A stretch of 38,887 nucleotides of DNA from an uncultured Collinsella sp. (GTDB lineage Bacteria; Actinomycetota; Coriobacteriia; Coriobacteriales; Coriobacteriaceae): assembly GCA_902465265.1 (NCBI GenBank), contig CABQMF010000012.1, positions 1 through 38,887 on the forward strand. Direction: 5' to 3'. Each line of letters opens with the position of its first letter. The stretch's first letter is position 1. Below the pieces are notes generated by a model, which was not told the DNA's origin, ran no database searches, and saw only the letters and a program-made list of their open reading frames with translations. The position numbers and the translations under genes are program-made. This document shows positions 23,711-32,640 of the stretch, in pieces.

Positions 23711-26461
23711 TTAAGCGGAACGCTTGGCCTCGAGCTTGGCCTGGGCGGCAGCCAGGCGTGCGAGGGGCACGCGGTAGGGCGAACAGGACACGTAGTCAAC
23801 GTCGGCCACGTTAAACAGGCCCTTGATGGACTTGGGGTCGCCGCCGTGCTCGCCGCACACGCCAAAGTGCATATCGGGATTGGTGGCGCGACCTTTCTCG
23901 ACGGCCATGCGCACGAGCTCCAGTACCGCCGAGTCGATGGTCTCGAAGGGATTGTCCTTCAAAATCTTCTTATGCATGTACAGCGGGATGAACTTAGCCT
24001 CGGCATCGTCACGCGAGAAACCGAAGGTCGTCTGGGTAAGGTCGTTGGTGCCAAAGCAGAAGAAATCGGCGTGCTGGGCGATCTCGTCGGCGACCATGCA
24101 GGCGCGCGGCAGCTCGAGCATCGTGCCCACGGGAATGTTGAGCTCGACGCCCTCCTCGGCGGAAACCTCGGCGATCACGCGCTCGATGACCTCGCGAGTC
24201 TGAACGTGCTCGGCCGTAATGGAAACGAGCGGGACCATAATCTCGGGACGCGGGTCGACGCCTTCCTTGATAAGGCGGGCGGCAGCCGTTGCCACGGCAC
24301 GGACCTGCATGAGCGGCAGGTCACCGAAGACGACGGACAGGCGCACGCCGCGCAGGCCGAGCATCGGGTTGGACTCGACCATGCCGTCGATGCGACACAG
24401 GCGGGCACGCAGGGCGGCGAGCTCTTCCTCGCTAGCGCCGGCGGCCTCCTTCTTGGTGATGGCGACCTCGAGCTCGCGAGGATTATCCAGGAACTCATGA
24501 AGCGGCGGATCGAGTAGGCGAACAACCACATCGCGACCAGACATGGTCTTGAACATCGCCAAGAAATCCTCGGCCTGGACCTTGAGCAGATCGGCCAGGG
24601 CCTGCCGCTTCACGGCCTCGTCGTCGGACAGAATGAAGCTCTGGATAATGTTCTTGCGATCGCCCAGGAACATATGCTCGGTGCGGCACAGACCGATGGC
24701 CTCGGCGCCAAACTCGAGCGCGAGCTCGGCATCCTCGGGGTTGTCGGCGTTGACGCGCACATGGTTGGCGTGACCGTCGGTCTCGTCCAGACGGATCTCG
24801 TCGGCCCAGGACAGGATGGTGTCCAGGTCGCCGGTGAGCTCAGCGGAGACCAAATCGACAGCGCCATCGACGACGATACCCTGGGTGCCGTCGATGGAGA
24901 TGATGTCGCCCTCGCGCAGCACGCGATCGCTGCCCTCGATACGCACGACCTTCTCGACCGCGTCGATGTGGAAACGCTCGACACCGCAGACGCAGAGTGT
25001 ACCCATGCCGCGGGCGATAACGGCGGCATGGCTCGTCTTGCCACCGTGACTCGTCAAGATACCCTCGGCGGCGACCATACCCTTCAGGTCGTCGGGGTTG
25101 GTCTCCCAGCGGACCAGAATGACCTTATGGCCCTGGGCAGAACGCGCGACGGCATCGTCGCTCGAGAACACGACCTCGCCCACGGCGGCACCAGGGCTGG
25201 CGTTTAGACCGCTGGCCAGGACCTCGTACTTCTTGGAGGAGTCGAACTGCGGGTGCAGGAGCTGGTCGAGCTGCGCGGGGTCGATGCGGCTCACGGCCTC
25301 CTCACGCGTGATGAGGCCCTCCTCGACCATCTCGATAGCGATGCGTAGAGCGGCGGTTGCGGTACGCTTGCCCACGCGGGTCTGGAGCATCCAGAGCTTA
25401 CCCTGCTCGATGGTGAACTCGATGTCGCACATGTCGCGGTAGTGATCCTCAAGTGTCAGGAAGACACGCTCAAGCTCCTCACCTGCGGACTCGAGGCCCG
25501 GAGTGGTCTTGAGGTCGGCGATGGGCTCGGTGTTGCGGATGCCGGCGACGACGTCCTCGCCCTGGGCGTTGACCAGAAAGTCACCGTAGAACTCCTTGGT
25601 GCCGTCGGCCGGGTTGCGCGTAAAGGCGACGCCGGTCGCTGAGGTCTCGCCCTTATTGCCAAAGGCCATGGCCTGGACGTTGACGGCGGTGCCGAGGTCA
25701 TCGGAAATGCCGTGCTGCTTGCGGTAGATGCAGGCGCGCTCGTTCATCCAGCTGCCAAAGACGGCCTGGATAGTAAGGCGCAGCTGAAGCTCCGGATCGT
25801 GCGGGAAGACGGGCTTGCCGTCCCCGACCTCGAGCTCGGGGTACACGGCGGCCTCGACGTTGTCGGAGAAAATGCCCTTGAAAGTCACGACGAGCTCCTG
25901 CAGGTCCTCGGCCGAAAGCTCGGAGTCGACGCGAACGCCGGCGACCAGGCGGGCCTGGGTCAGGGCATTCTCGAACAAGTCGGCATCGACACCCATGACG
26001 ACGTTGGAGAACATCTGGATAAAGCGACGATAGCTGTCCCAGGCAAAGCGCGGGTTCTGCGTCTGGGCGATAAGGCCCTGAACGGAGTCGTCGTTGAGGC
26101 CCAGGTTGAGGACCGTGTCCATCATGCCGGGCATGGAGAACGGAGCGCCCGAGCGCACTGAGACGAGCAGCGGGTCGGAGGCGTCGCCGAGCTTCTTGCC
26201 GCAGCGGGCCTCGAGGTCTGCCTCGGCGGCAACGATCTCGTCGAGTGCGCCTTCGGGCCAGACGTTTCCGGCGCCGGAGTACTCAACACAGGTCTGGCAG
26301 GTAATGGTAAAGCCACCGGGAACCGGCAAGCCAATGCGGCTCATCTCGGCAAGGTTAGCGCCTTTGCCGCCAAGCACGAAGTTCATGGACTTGTCGCCCT
26401 CGGTGACACAAGTGCCCTGGGCATCGGTTCCAAAACGGTAAACCCTCTTGCAATCGCTCAC
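23711..26461 (-). CDS. ppdK: Pyruvate, phosphate dikinase
   Basis: Interconverts pyruvate, ATP and Pi with PEP, AMP and PPi. In anaerobes it can run toward ATP synthesis or gluconeogenesis. 916 residues: N-terminal ATP-grasp (LGGKGANLAEM), central swivelling phosphohistidine domain with the catalytic His and adjacent regulatory Thr in GGKTSHAAVIARG, and C-terminal PEP/pyruvate barrel (GLCRTEHMFLG, FGTNDLTQTTFGFSRDD, HFGVCGEHGGDP). GTG start at 26461 with GGGGAAG four bases upstream. A regulator of the enzyme (ppsR) is the next gene upstream, across a 342-bp gap. Confidence 0.97.
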   Translation of the reverse strand: MSDCKRVYRFGTDAQGTCVTEGDKSMNFVLGGKGANLAEMSRIGLPVPGGFTITCQTCVEYSGAGNVWPEGALDEIVAAEADLEARCGKKLGDASDPLLVSVRSGAPFSMPGMMDTVLNLGLNDDSVQGLIAQTQNPRFAWDSYRRFIQMFSNVVMGVDADLFENALTQARLVAGVRVDSELSAEDLQELVVTFKGIFSDNVEAAVYPELEVGDGKPVFPHDPELQLRLTIQAVFGSWMNERACIYRKQHGISDDLGTAVNVQAMAFGNKGETSATGVAFTRNPADGTKEFYGDFLVNAQGEDVVAGIRNTEPIADLKTTPGLESAGEELERVFLTLEDHYRDMCDIEFTIEQGKLWMLQTRVGKRTATAALRIAIEMVEEGLITREEAVSRIDPAQLDQLLHPQFDSSKKYEVLASGLNASPGAAVGEVVFSSDDAVARSAQGHKVILVRWETNPDDLKGMVAAEGILTSHGGKTSHAAVIARGMGTLCVCGVERFHIDAVEKVVRIEGSDRVLREGDIISIDGTQGIVVDGAVDLVSAELTGDLDTILSWADEIRLDETDGHANHVRVNADNPEDAELALEFGAEAIGLCRTEHMFLGDRKNIIQSFILSDDEAVKRQALADLLKVQAEDFLAMFKTMSGRDVVVRLLDPPLHEFLDNPRELEVAITKKEAAGASEEELAALRARLCRIDGMVESNPMLGLRGVRLSVVFGDLPLMQVRAVATAAARLIKEGVDPRPEIMVPLVSITAEHVQTREVIERVIAEVSAEEGVELNIPVGTMLELPRACMVADEIAQHADFFCFGTNDLTQTTFGFSRDDAEAKFIPLYMHKKILKDNPFETIDSAVLELVRMAVEKGRATNPDMHFGVCGEHGGDPKSIKGLFNVADVDYVSCSPYRVPLARLAAAQAKLEAKRSA

Positions 26462-26803
26462 GATACTTCCCCTTCCATGCGCTCTCGCGCACGACCGTGG
26501 TAACGAATCGACCCGCCGGATGCGGGCCGTGAGGGAACTATACGGCGGGATTTGAACGGGCTTGAGCAGAGGATACGCGGTTTGGTAAACGTGCTAAAAC
26601 TAGCGGTAAACGGTAGGTAAAGGTGGTTACCTTATGAAGATACCACTACAGAGTAATTGCAGGTCAGAAGCGGTAGAAACTGCTAAATCGCTTTACCATA
26701 AGTAGCTAATTTGGACGGGGCTTTTTTAGCTGCCCCGTCGGCAAGCGGACAAAAAGCTGGTGGCCTCAGCCGGGGTAGCTAAAAAAGCCCCGTCCCAAAT
26801 TAG
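26462..26803. other. Intergenic region between ppdK and ppsR
   Basis: 342 bases without a gene. On the ppdK side it has a possible -10 (TATAGT on the - strand, 26537-26542) without a good -35, and a GC-rich leader. The middle (26580-26700) is AT-richer than its surroundings, with several GGTAAA-type repeats. The ppsR side holds a long inverted repeat. I see no open frame or RNA gene here. Confidence 0.6.
26584..26622. promoter_or_regulatory. Helically phased GGTAAA repeats upstream of ppdK
   Basis: GGTAAAC at 26584-26590, GGTAAAC at 26605-26611 and GGTAAAG at 26616-26622 are spaced 21 and 11 bases apart, so they face the same side of the helix. GGTTACC (26625-26631) and GCTTTACC (26690-26697) add inverted relatives. 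This is a candidate operator for ppdK; no factor can be named. Confidence 0.35.
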
Positions 26804-26808
26804 CTACT
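26701..26808. repeat. REPIN-like long inverted repeat
   Basis: Left arm 26701-26731 and right arm 26777-26808 are inverted copies that differ by a single extra G. Pairing continues inward for six more bp (26732-26737 with 26771-26776), giving a stem of about 37 bp around a 33-base loop. Each arm has a run of six T or A next to GCCCCGTC. The ppsR stop codon lies inside the right arm. The same arm occurs as a single copy at 34796-34830. It looks like a dispersed non-coding repeat (paired REP or MITE type). It could also end transcription. Confidence 0.75.
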
Positions 26809-27679
26809 GCTGTTGGGCGCGGCGGGCGGCACGGCGGGCTCTTGCCTCTTGAATCTCTTCAAGGTGAGCGATGATCTCGGAGGCGCTCTCCTCGATCGCC
26901 TTGCCGTCGGTGCGCACCACAAAGCAGCCCAGGCGCTTCATAAGGACGCGAGCCTCCTCGAGCTCACTACGTACGCTCTCGGGCTCGGCGTAGGAGCCGG
27001 CAACGGCACGGGCATAGTCGTCGCCCAGGCGGCTATCGCGAATCTCGGAAATCACATCGACGGTCGAAATCAGGCCGAACAACCGCATGGGATCGACCTC
27101 GTAAATCGACTTGGGCGGCTCCATACCGTGCGCCAACGGAACGTTGGCGACCTTGTAGCCCTGATAGGCCAAATACATCGACAACGGCGTCTTGGACGTG
27201 CGGGATACGCCCAGCAGCACGATATCGGCAGCCGACAGATCGTCGCAACCGCGTCCGTCATCGTGCTCGACAAAGTACTCCATGGCCTCGATGCGGTGGA
27301 AATACCGGTCATCGGTCTTATGGATCACACCCGCCACTCCTTTTGGCTGCACGCCAATAAGCGACGACAGCACCGCAAGCGTCGGGCCAATCAGGTCGAC
27401 CGAGCGAATGTGCAGCATACCCAAGTAGTCGAGCACGCGAGCACGGAGCGCCGGATCGACAATAGTGTGGAACACGGCGATATCACGATGGTCGGCATCG
27501 ACTCGCGGACCAACAAACGATTTGACCTGCTCCACCGAGGTCACCTTAGGCAGACGTAAAACACGAAAAGCCCCTTCATCAAATTGCCCGGACGCCGCAA
27601 GCACCACCTCACAAGCGGTATCACCGAGCGAGTCGGAGATAACGATAACGGTGGGACGAGCGGTGACCGGGCAATCCAT
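26804..27679 (-). CDS. ppsR: Pyruvate, phosphate dikinase regulatory protein (DUF299 kinase/phosphorylase)
   Basis: Bifunctional enzyme that switches PPDK (or PEP synthase) off by ADP-dependent phosphorylation of the Thr beside its catalytic His, and on by Pi-dependent dephosphorylation (family knowledge). 291 residues. Family features: N-terminal VIVISDSLGDTACEVV, the P-loop-like GVSRTSKTPLSMYLAYQG followed by KVANVPL, and the HRIEAMEYFVEHDDG segment. The target is more likely PPDK, encoded next door, than PEP synthase, of which there is none in the window. The C-terminal 12 residues are Arg/Ala/Gln-rich. ATG at 27679 with AAGGAG six bases upstream. Follows glyS by 34 bases, probably in the same transcript. 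The stop is inside the repeat. Confidence 0.93.
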   Translation of the reverse strand: MDCPVTARPTVIVISDSLGDTACEVVLAASGQFDEGAFRVLRLPKVTSVEQVKSFVGPRVDADHRDIAVFHTIVDPALRARVLDYLGMLHIRSVDLIGPTLAVLSSLIGVQPKGVAGVIHKTDDRYFHRIEAMEYFVEHDDGRGCDDLSAADIVLLGVSRTSKTPLSMYLAYQGYKVANVPLAHGMEPPKSIYEVDPMRLFGLISTVDVISEIRDSRLGDDYARAVAGSYAEPESVRSELEEARVLMKRLGCFVVRTDGKAIEESASEIIAHLEEIQEARARRAARRAQQQ

Positions 27680-27713
27680 GCGGGGCTCCTTATGCGCTTA
27701 TGCGCAGGCTAGC

Positions 27714-29810
27714 TTACTTTTTGCGGGCAAGCTCACCGATGTTGGCGATGCCGGAGAACACGGCCTCGAAGCGGTTGAGCAGCTTAAGGCGATTATCGCG
27801 AAGCTGCTCGTCCTTGTCCATGACCATAACCTCGTCGAAGAAACGGTCGATGGGCGCGCGCAGGGCGGCCAGAGCGGCAAACGCGGCAGGATAATCCTCG
27901 GTAGCAAGCGCGGCATCGACGGCGGTCTGAGCGGCCTCGGAGGCGTCGGCAAGCGCAAGCTCGACCTCGCCCATCAGGGCACGATCGTACTCCGCGCCCA
28001 GCTCGGGCTTGGAGATATGCGCGGCGCGGGCATAGGCAGTAGCCAAGTTGTCGAAGGTCTCGGCGTTGTTCTTGCGGGCCTCGTCGAGGGCGGCGCAGCG
28101 GGCGAAGAAGACCGACGGGGCAATGATGTGCACCGCGGAAACGGCGGCAACGGTGTCGGCCGGGATCTTCTCGTCGCGGGCCATGCTCACCAGACGGCCG
28201 TGGAAGAAGTCGCGAACCTGCTGGGCGACCTCGGCGACGTCAAACTCAATGCCCTGCTCGCTATAGAGATCGAGCGCAAAGTCGATGAGCGACGTGGGGT
28301 CGATCGGCAGACGGTCGCGCAGGATGTTGATGATGCCGATGGCGGCACGACGCAGCGCGTAGGGGTCCGAAGAGCCAGTCGGGGGCTCCCCGATGGCAAA
28401 GATACCGGCAATGGTATCGAGCTTGTCGGCGCAGGCCACGATGCAGCCAGCGGTGCCCTCGGGCAGCTCGTCGCCAGCAAAGCGGGGACGATAGTGATCG
28501 CGGATAGCATGAGCGACCTCGTCGTTCTCCCCCATCGCGCTGGCGTAGTAACCGCCCATCACGCCCTGCTGGCTCGTGAACTCGACGACGGCGTTGGACA
28601 CCAGGTCGGCCTTGCACAGGTGCGCGGCGCGAGCGGCGTCGGCGGCCAGGTGGGCACCCAGGTGAGCCTCGCGGGCAATAGCGAGCGCGAGCTGCTCAAT
28701 ACGCTCGGACTTGGCGAGCACGCTGCCGAGCTTCTCCTGGAAGGCGACCTTGGCCAGACGCTCACGGAACTCGTCGAGGGAGATCTTCAGATCCTCCTCG
28801 TAGAAGAACTTGGCGTCGTCCAGGCGGGCGCGAACGACGCGCTCATTGCCGTCAATCACGCGCTCGGCATTCTCGGGCTTGCTGTTGGAGACGACCACAA
28901 ACTCACGCGTCAGCTTGCCCTCGCCGTCATAGATCGGGAAGTAGCGCTGGTTGGTGAGCATAGACTCGCAGATGATCTCGTGCGGGACCTTGAGGAACTC
29001 CTCATCGAAGGTGCCGACGAGCACCGTCGGCCACTCGCAGAGATTGATGACCTCCTCAAAGACCTTCTTGGGCGTATCGACGTGGCAGCCGGGGCGCGCA
29101 GCCTCGACCTCGGCGATACCGGCAAGGATGGCCTCGCGACGGCGCTCGGCAGAAAGCACGCCGGCGTCCTCGAGCACCTGCTCGTAAACAGCGGGGCTGG
29201 CGACCACATGGTCACCGGGGCCCAGTACGCGATGACCGCGCGTGGTGTTGCCGCTCGTCACGTCGGCAAACGACACGGGCACGACGTCCTCGCCCAGAAG
29301 GCAGCAGATCCAGCGGACCGGACGCACGAACGTGGCGTGCTCGTGACCCCAGCGCTGAGAGCGGTAGTTGGGCCACTGCAGGCCGGCGATGGTCTTCTCG
29401 CACAGGGCCGTCAGGATCGGGGTGGCCGGGGCGGAAGGGATGTTCTTCTCGGCAAAGACGTACTCACGGCCGTCGGTGTCCTCGCGACGGACCAGATCCT
29501 CGGCAGCCACACCGCACTTGCGGGCGAAGCCCTGGGCGGCCTTGGTGGCGTTACCGTCGGCATCGAAGGCGATGTTGGCCGCGGGGCCGCGCTTGACCTC
29601 GTGAACCTCGTCGGTCGCGGTGGCGACGTCGGCAACGAGCGCAGCCAGGCGGCGCGGGCTCGAGATCACGCGGACCTCGCCGTGGGCCAGACCGGCCTCG
29701 TCGAGACCCTTGGCGATCATGGTGCCAAGCTGCTTGACGGCATTGTTCAGCGGTGCAGAGGGCATTTCCTCCGTACCGATCTCAAACAGGAAATCCTTAG
29801 CGTCTGCCAT
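27714..29810 (-). CDS. glyS: Glycyl-tRNA synthetase beta subunit
   Basis: Tetrameric alpha2-beta2 glycyl-tRNA synthetase: the beta subunit holds tRNA-binding and HD-like domains. 698 residues, usual length. Starts ADAKDFLFEIGTEEMPSAP and contains TRGHRVLGPGDHVVASP and SDPYALRRAAIGIINIL, all typical. The C-terminus is an anticodon-binding-like region. ATG at 29810 directly after the glyQ stop. Confidence 0.97.
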   Translation of the reverse strand: MADAKDFLFEIGTEEMPSAPLNNAVKQLGTMIAKGLDEAGLAHGEVRVISSPRRLAALVADVATATDEVHEVKRGPAANIAFDADGNATKAAQGFARKCGVAAEDLVRREDTDGREYVFAEKNIPSAPATPILTALCEKTIAGLQWPNYRSQRWGHEHATFVRPVRWICCLLGEDVVPVSFADVTSGNTTRGHRVLGPGDHVVASPAVYEQVLEDAGVLSAERRREAILAGIAEVEAARPGCHVDTPKKVFEEVINLCEWPTVLVGTFDEEFLKVPHEIICESMLTNQRYFPIYDGEGKLTREFVVVSNSKPENAERVIDGNERVVRARLDDAKFFYEEDLKISLDEFRERLAKVAFQEKLGSVLAKSERIEQLALAIAREAHLGAHLAADAARAAHLCKADLVSNAVVEFTSQQGVMGGYYASAMGENDEVAHAIRDHYRPRFAGDELPEGTAGCIVACADKLDTIAGIFAIGEPPTGSSDPYALRRAAIGIINILRDRLPIDPTSLIDFALDLYSEQGIEFDVAEVAQQVRDFFHGRLVSMARDEKIPADTVAAVSAVHIIAPSVFFARCAALDEARKNNAETFDNLATAYARAAHISKPELGAEYDRALMGEVELALADASEAAQTAVDAALATEDYPAAFAALAALRAPIDRFFDEVMVMDKDEQLRDNRLKLLNRFEAVFSGIANIGELARKK

Positions 29811-29813
29811 GGC

Positions 29814-30725
29814 TTACGCCACCTCGCCTTCCTGATCGGCATTCTCGTTGATTCCGGCGACCTCGGCCATATAGGCCTCGCAGCACGCCTTGGCGACGGC
29901 GCGGACGCGCAGGATGTAGTTGGCGCGCTCGACTGCGGACAGCGCACCGCGGGCATCGAGCAGGTTGAAGGCATGGCTGCACTTCATGACGCAGTCATAC
30001 GCCGGCAGCGGCAGCTTGCGCTCCAGGCAGGAGTGGCACTCGGCCTCGTAGTCGTCAAACTTCTGACGCATCATCTCGACGTTGGCGACCTCAAAGTTGT
30101 AAGCGCTGAACTCGCGCTCGTTCTCCAGGAACACGTCGCCGTAGGTCATGGGCGTGCCGTCGGGCAGATAGCTCCACACCAGGTCGTAGACCGAGTTGAC
30201 GCCCTGGGCGTACATGGCGATACGCTCCAGGCCATAGGTGATCTCGACGGGCACGGGGTCGACCTCGATGCCGCCCACCTGCTGGAAGTACGTAAACTGC
30301 GTGACCTCCATGCCATTGAGCCAGACCTCCCAGCCAAGGCCCCAGGCGCCGAGCGTCGGGCTCTCCCAGTCGTCCTCGACAAAGCGGACGTCATGGTCGT
30401 TGGGGTCCAGGCCAATGGCGGCCAGCGAACCCAGGTAGAGCTCCTGGGCGTTGACCGGCGAGGGCTTGATGAGCACCTGGAACTGATAGTAGTGCTGCAT
30501 GCGGTTGGGGTTCTCGCCGTAGCGGCCGTCGGCGGGACGGCGGCAGGGCTGTGCATAGCAGGTGCGCCACTCGGCGGGACCGAGCGAGCGCAGCGTGGTC
30601 GCGGTATGGAAGGTACCGGCACCGACCTCGGAGTCATAGGGCTGCATAATGACGCAGCCCTGCTCGCCCCAGTACTGCTGGAGGCGCAGGATGATGTCTT
30701 GGAAGGAAAGCGATGAAGCGTTCAT
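29814..30725 (-). CDS. glyQ: Glycyl-tRNA synthetase alpha subunit
   Basis: Catalytic class II subunit. 303 residues. Diagnostic segments are RLQQYWGEQGCVIMQPYD, EVGAGTFHTATTLRSLGP and YCQPCRRP-like YAQPCRRPADGRYGENPNR. ATG at 30725 with GAGGGG about 11 bases upstream. A 54-bp gap separates it from lepB. That is far too short for a tRNA-Gly T-box, which controls glyQS in many Gram-positives. A TATAGT on the - strand at 30767-30772 is a possible -10 without a matching -35, so it may be read from the lepB operon. Confidence 0.97.
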   Translation of the reverse strand: MNASSLSFQDIILRLQQYWGEQGCVIMQPYDSEVGAGTFHTATTLRSLGPAEWRTCYAQPCRRPADGRYGENPNRMQHYYQFQVLIKPSPVNAQELYLGSLAAIGLDPNDHDVRFVEDDWESPTLGAWGLGWEVWLNGMEVTQFTYFQQVGGIEVDPVPVEITYGLERIAMYAQGVNSVYDLVWSYLPDGTPMTYGDVFLENEREFSAYNFEVANVEMMRQKFDDYEAECHSCLERKLPLPAYDCVMKCSHAFNLLDARGALSAVERANYILRVRAVAKACCEAYMAEVAGINENADQEGEVA

Positions 30726-30779
30726 GCCTCTAATATCCCCTCGTCGAAACGATTACACGGTTAGGTACTATAGCGGTTT

Positions 30780-31343
30780 TTAGTCGATAGCGCCGATACG
30801 GTTGAGCGGCCAGTAGCGCACAAGCGCCACGGCGATCAATTCAGAGCGGTCGACCGGGCCAAAGTAGCGGGAGTCAGCAGAGTTCTCGCGGTTGTCGCCC
30901 ATCACCCACACACAGTCGTCAGGGACGGTGTAGGGATAGCTCACCTGGGCAGCGGGCGCCTGGACGGAAAGCGGCCAGCTCATGCCGGTCGTATAGTCCT
31001 CATCGAGCGCCTGGCCGTCGACGACAACCTTGCCGTCCTGCAGGTCGACCGTCTGGCCGGCCGTAGCGATGACGCGCTTGACGAGAACATCGTGCTCAGA
31101 GGTGCCGTCGGGGTTGTGGAACACCACGATATCGCCCTGTTTGACGGGCTGTCCGAGTTCGAGCGTCACCTTCTGCGCCAGAATCTGATCGCCGATCTCG
31201 ATCGTGGACTCCATGGAACCGGTGGGTACCACAAAGGGTTCGACCACAAACGAGCGAATCAAGAAGGTGGCAACCAGTGCGATCGCGACAACCACGACCC
31301 ACTCAAACGCACCCTTTAGCACGGAATGCTGCGATGGAACCAT
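30780..31343 (-). CDS. lepB: Signal peptidase I
   Basis: Removes signal peptides from exported proteins at the outer face of the membrane. 187 residues with one N-terminal membrane helix (about residues 9-28). The catalytic Ser is in VPTGSMEST and the Lys in VLVKRVIA. The conserved C-terminal box is VWVMGDNRENSADSRYFGPV. ATG at 31343 two bases after the trmD stop with GAGGAG seven bases upstream. The longer frame to 31445 overlaps trmD and is rejected. Last gene of rpsP-khpA-rimM-trmD-lepB. Confidence 0.95.
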   Translation of the reverse strand: MVPSQHSVLKGAFEWVVVVAIALVATFLIRSFVVEPFVVPTGSMESTIEIGDQILAQKVTLELGQPVKQGDIVVFHNPDGTSEHDVLVKRVIATAGQTVDLQDGKVVVDGQALDEDYTTGMSWPLSVQAPAAQVSYPYTVPDDCVWVMGDNRENSADSRYFGPVDRSELIAVALVRYWPLNRIGAID

Positions 31344-31345
31344 TC

Positions 31346-32104
31346 TCACTCCTCGCTCTGCGAATACGATGCGTCCAGAATCTCTTGCGCGTACGCGCGC
31401 TCCTCGGGCGTAAGGTGTGCCGTCTCGATAAGATCGGGACGCCAACGACAGGTACGCTCGATGGCGTTTTTGCGACGCCAGGCATCGACCTTGGCGTGGT
31501 CGCCGCTTACGAGTACTGGAGGTACGCCCTCACCATTGAACTCGGCGGGACGGGTGTACTGCGCGTACTCAAGCAGGCCACCGTCCTCGGCGGTCGAGAA
31601 GGACTCGTCCACGTTGCTCATCTCGTCGCCCAAGGCTCCGGGGATGAGCCGTACGACGGCATCGGCAACGACCATAGCGGGCAGCTCACCGCCCGTGAGC
31701 ACGTAATCGCCGATCGACAGACGTTCATCGGCATACGCATATGCGCGCTCGTCGACGCCCTCGTAACGGCTGCACACAAACAGAAGGCGCTCGCTTTTGA
31801 GCAGGCGCTCGGCCACATGCTGCGTAAAGGGCTCGCCGCAGGGGGTGAAGAACACCACGGTGGGCTTGGGACCCTCGGAGCTAATAGCCTCGATTGCCTC
31901 AGCAATAGGCTCGACCTTCATGAGCATGCCCTGCCCGCCGCCGTATGGCTCGTCATCGACGGTGCGATGGCGGTCGTGCGTCCAGTCGCGCAGGTTATAC
32001 GCCTTAAAATCAAAAAGGCCGGCCTTGCGGGCACGGCCCAAAATCGACGTGGACATGACGGGCTCAAACATCTCGGGAAAGACCGAAAGGGTCTCAATCA
32101 GCAT
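31346..32104 (-). CDS. trmD: tRNA (guanine-37-N1)-methyltransferase
   Basis: SAM-dependent m1G37 methylation, which prevents frameshifting. 252 residues. The knotted SPOUT fold is seen in LFVCSRYEGVDERA and SIGDYVLTGGELPAMV, and the N-terminus reads TLSVFPEMFEPV. YGGGQGMLMKVEPI is also typical. ATG at 32104 with GGAGGA four bases upstream, ten bases after the rimM stop. Confidence 0.97.
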   Translation of the reverse strand: MLIETLSVFPEMFEPVMSTSILGRARKAGLFDFKAYNLRDWTHDRHRTVDDEPYGGGQGMLMKVEPIAEAIEAISSEGPKPTVVFFTPCGEPFTQHVAERLLKSERLLFVCSRYEGVDERAYAYADERLSIGDYVLTGGELPAMVVADAVVRLIPGALGDEMSNVDESFSTAEDGGLLEYAQYTRPAEFNGEGVPPVLVSGDHAKVDAWRRKNAIERTCRWRPDLIETAHLTPEERAYAQEILDASYSQSEE

Positions 32105-32114
32105 GCTGTCCTCC

Positions 32115-32636
32115 CTACTTGTCCATATCGATCAAGCCGTCCATAACGTGGACGGAAATTGTTCCTGTGTCGGGAAGATCGAGCACAACCTGCTCGATCA
32201 CGGGAATCAGCACCTCGCCGTACCGATCGCCCTCGACAACCCAAACATCGTTGGCGGGCGTCGACATGATCTCGACAATCGTGCCGAGCGACCCAAAGCG
32301 CTCGTCGACCACCTCGCGACCCATGAGGTCGGTATAGGCGGCGTCGAGCGAATCGAGCTCGAAGTCGTCACGATTGGCCAGCACATAGCATCCGGTGATG
32401 CCCTCGGCGGCCGTCAAGTCGTCTATGCCCTCAAACGAGACCAGATCGCCATCGCCCGTATCGGTGACGGACACGACCGTGCAAAAGCGGTCGCGCTTGA
32501 GCGCCGGCGGCGTCAAGGCGACACGCATACCCGGCTCCAATACAGAAGGAAGCCCCCGCAGCGGCTGCGCGAGGACCTCCCCCTTCCTTCCGTGCGGCTT
32601 GACCACACGGGCGATGTTTTTGTACTGGGACCTCAA
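32115..32636 (-). CDS. rimM: 16S rRNA processing protein RimM
   Basis: Assists maturation of the 30S head and binds S19. 173 residues: N-terminal RimM beta-barrel (KNIARVVKPHGRKGEVLA) and a C-terminal PRC-barrel (DLMGREVVDERFGSLGTIVEI, ending EVLIPVIEQVVLDLP). The start is a TTG at 32636, chosen because the homologous N-terminus begins at this point. The AGGA next to it is unusually close. It starts just after khpA, a constant neighbour. Confidence 0.93.
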   Translation of the reverse strand: MRSQYKNIARVVKPHGRKGEVLAQPLRGLPSVLEPGMRVALTPPALKRDRFCTVVSVTDTGDGDLVSFEGIDDLTAAEGITGCYVLANRDDFELDSLDAAYTDLMGREVVDERFGSLGTIVEIMSTPANDVWVVEGDRYGEVLIPVIEQVVLDLPDTGTISVHVMDGLIDMDK

Positions 32637-32640
32637 GGTC

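Noticed and set aside
27465..30716. 1083-codon + strand frame over glyS, glyQ and ppsR
   Set aside because: Antisense to three clear genes, Gly/Leu/Val-rich with no domain; a compositional shadow.
30726..30779. Glycine T-box upstream of glyQ
   Set aside because: Only 54 bases lie between lepB and glyQ, with no conserved T-box sequence or stem.
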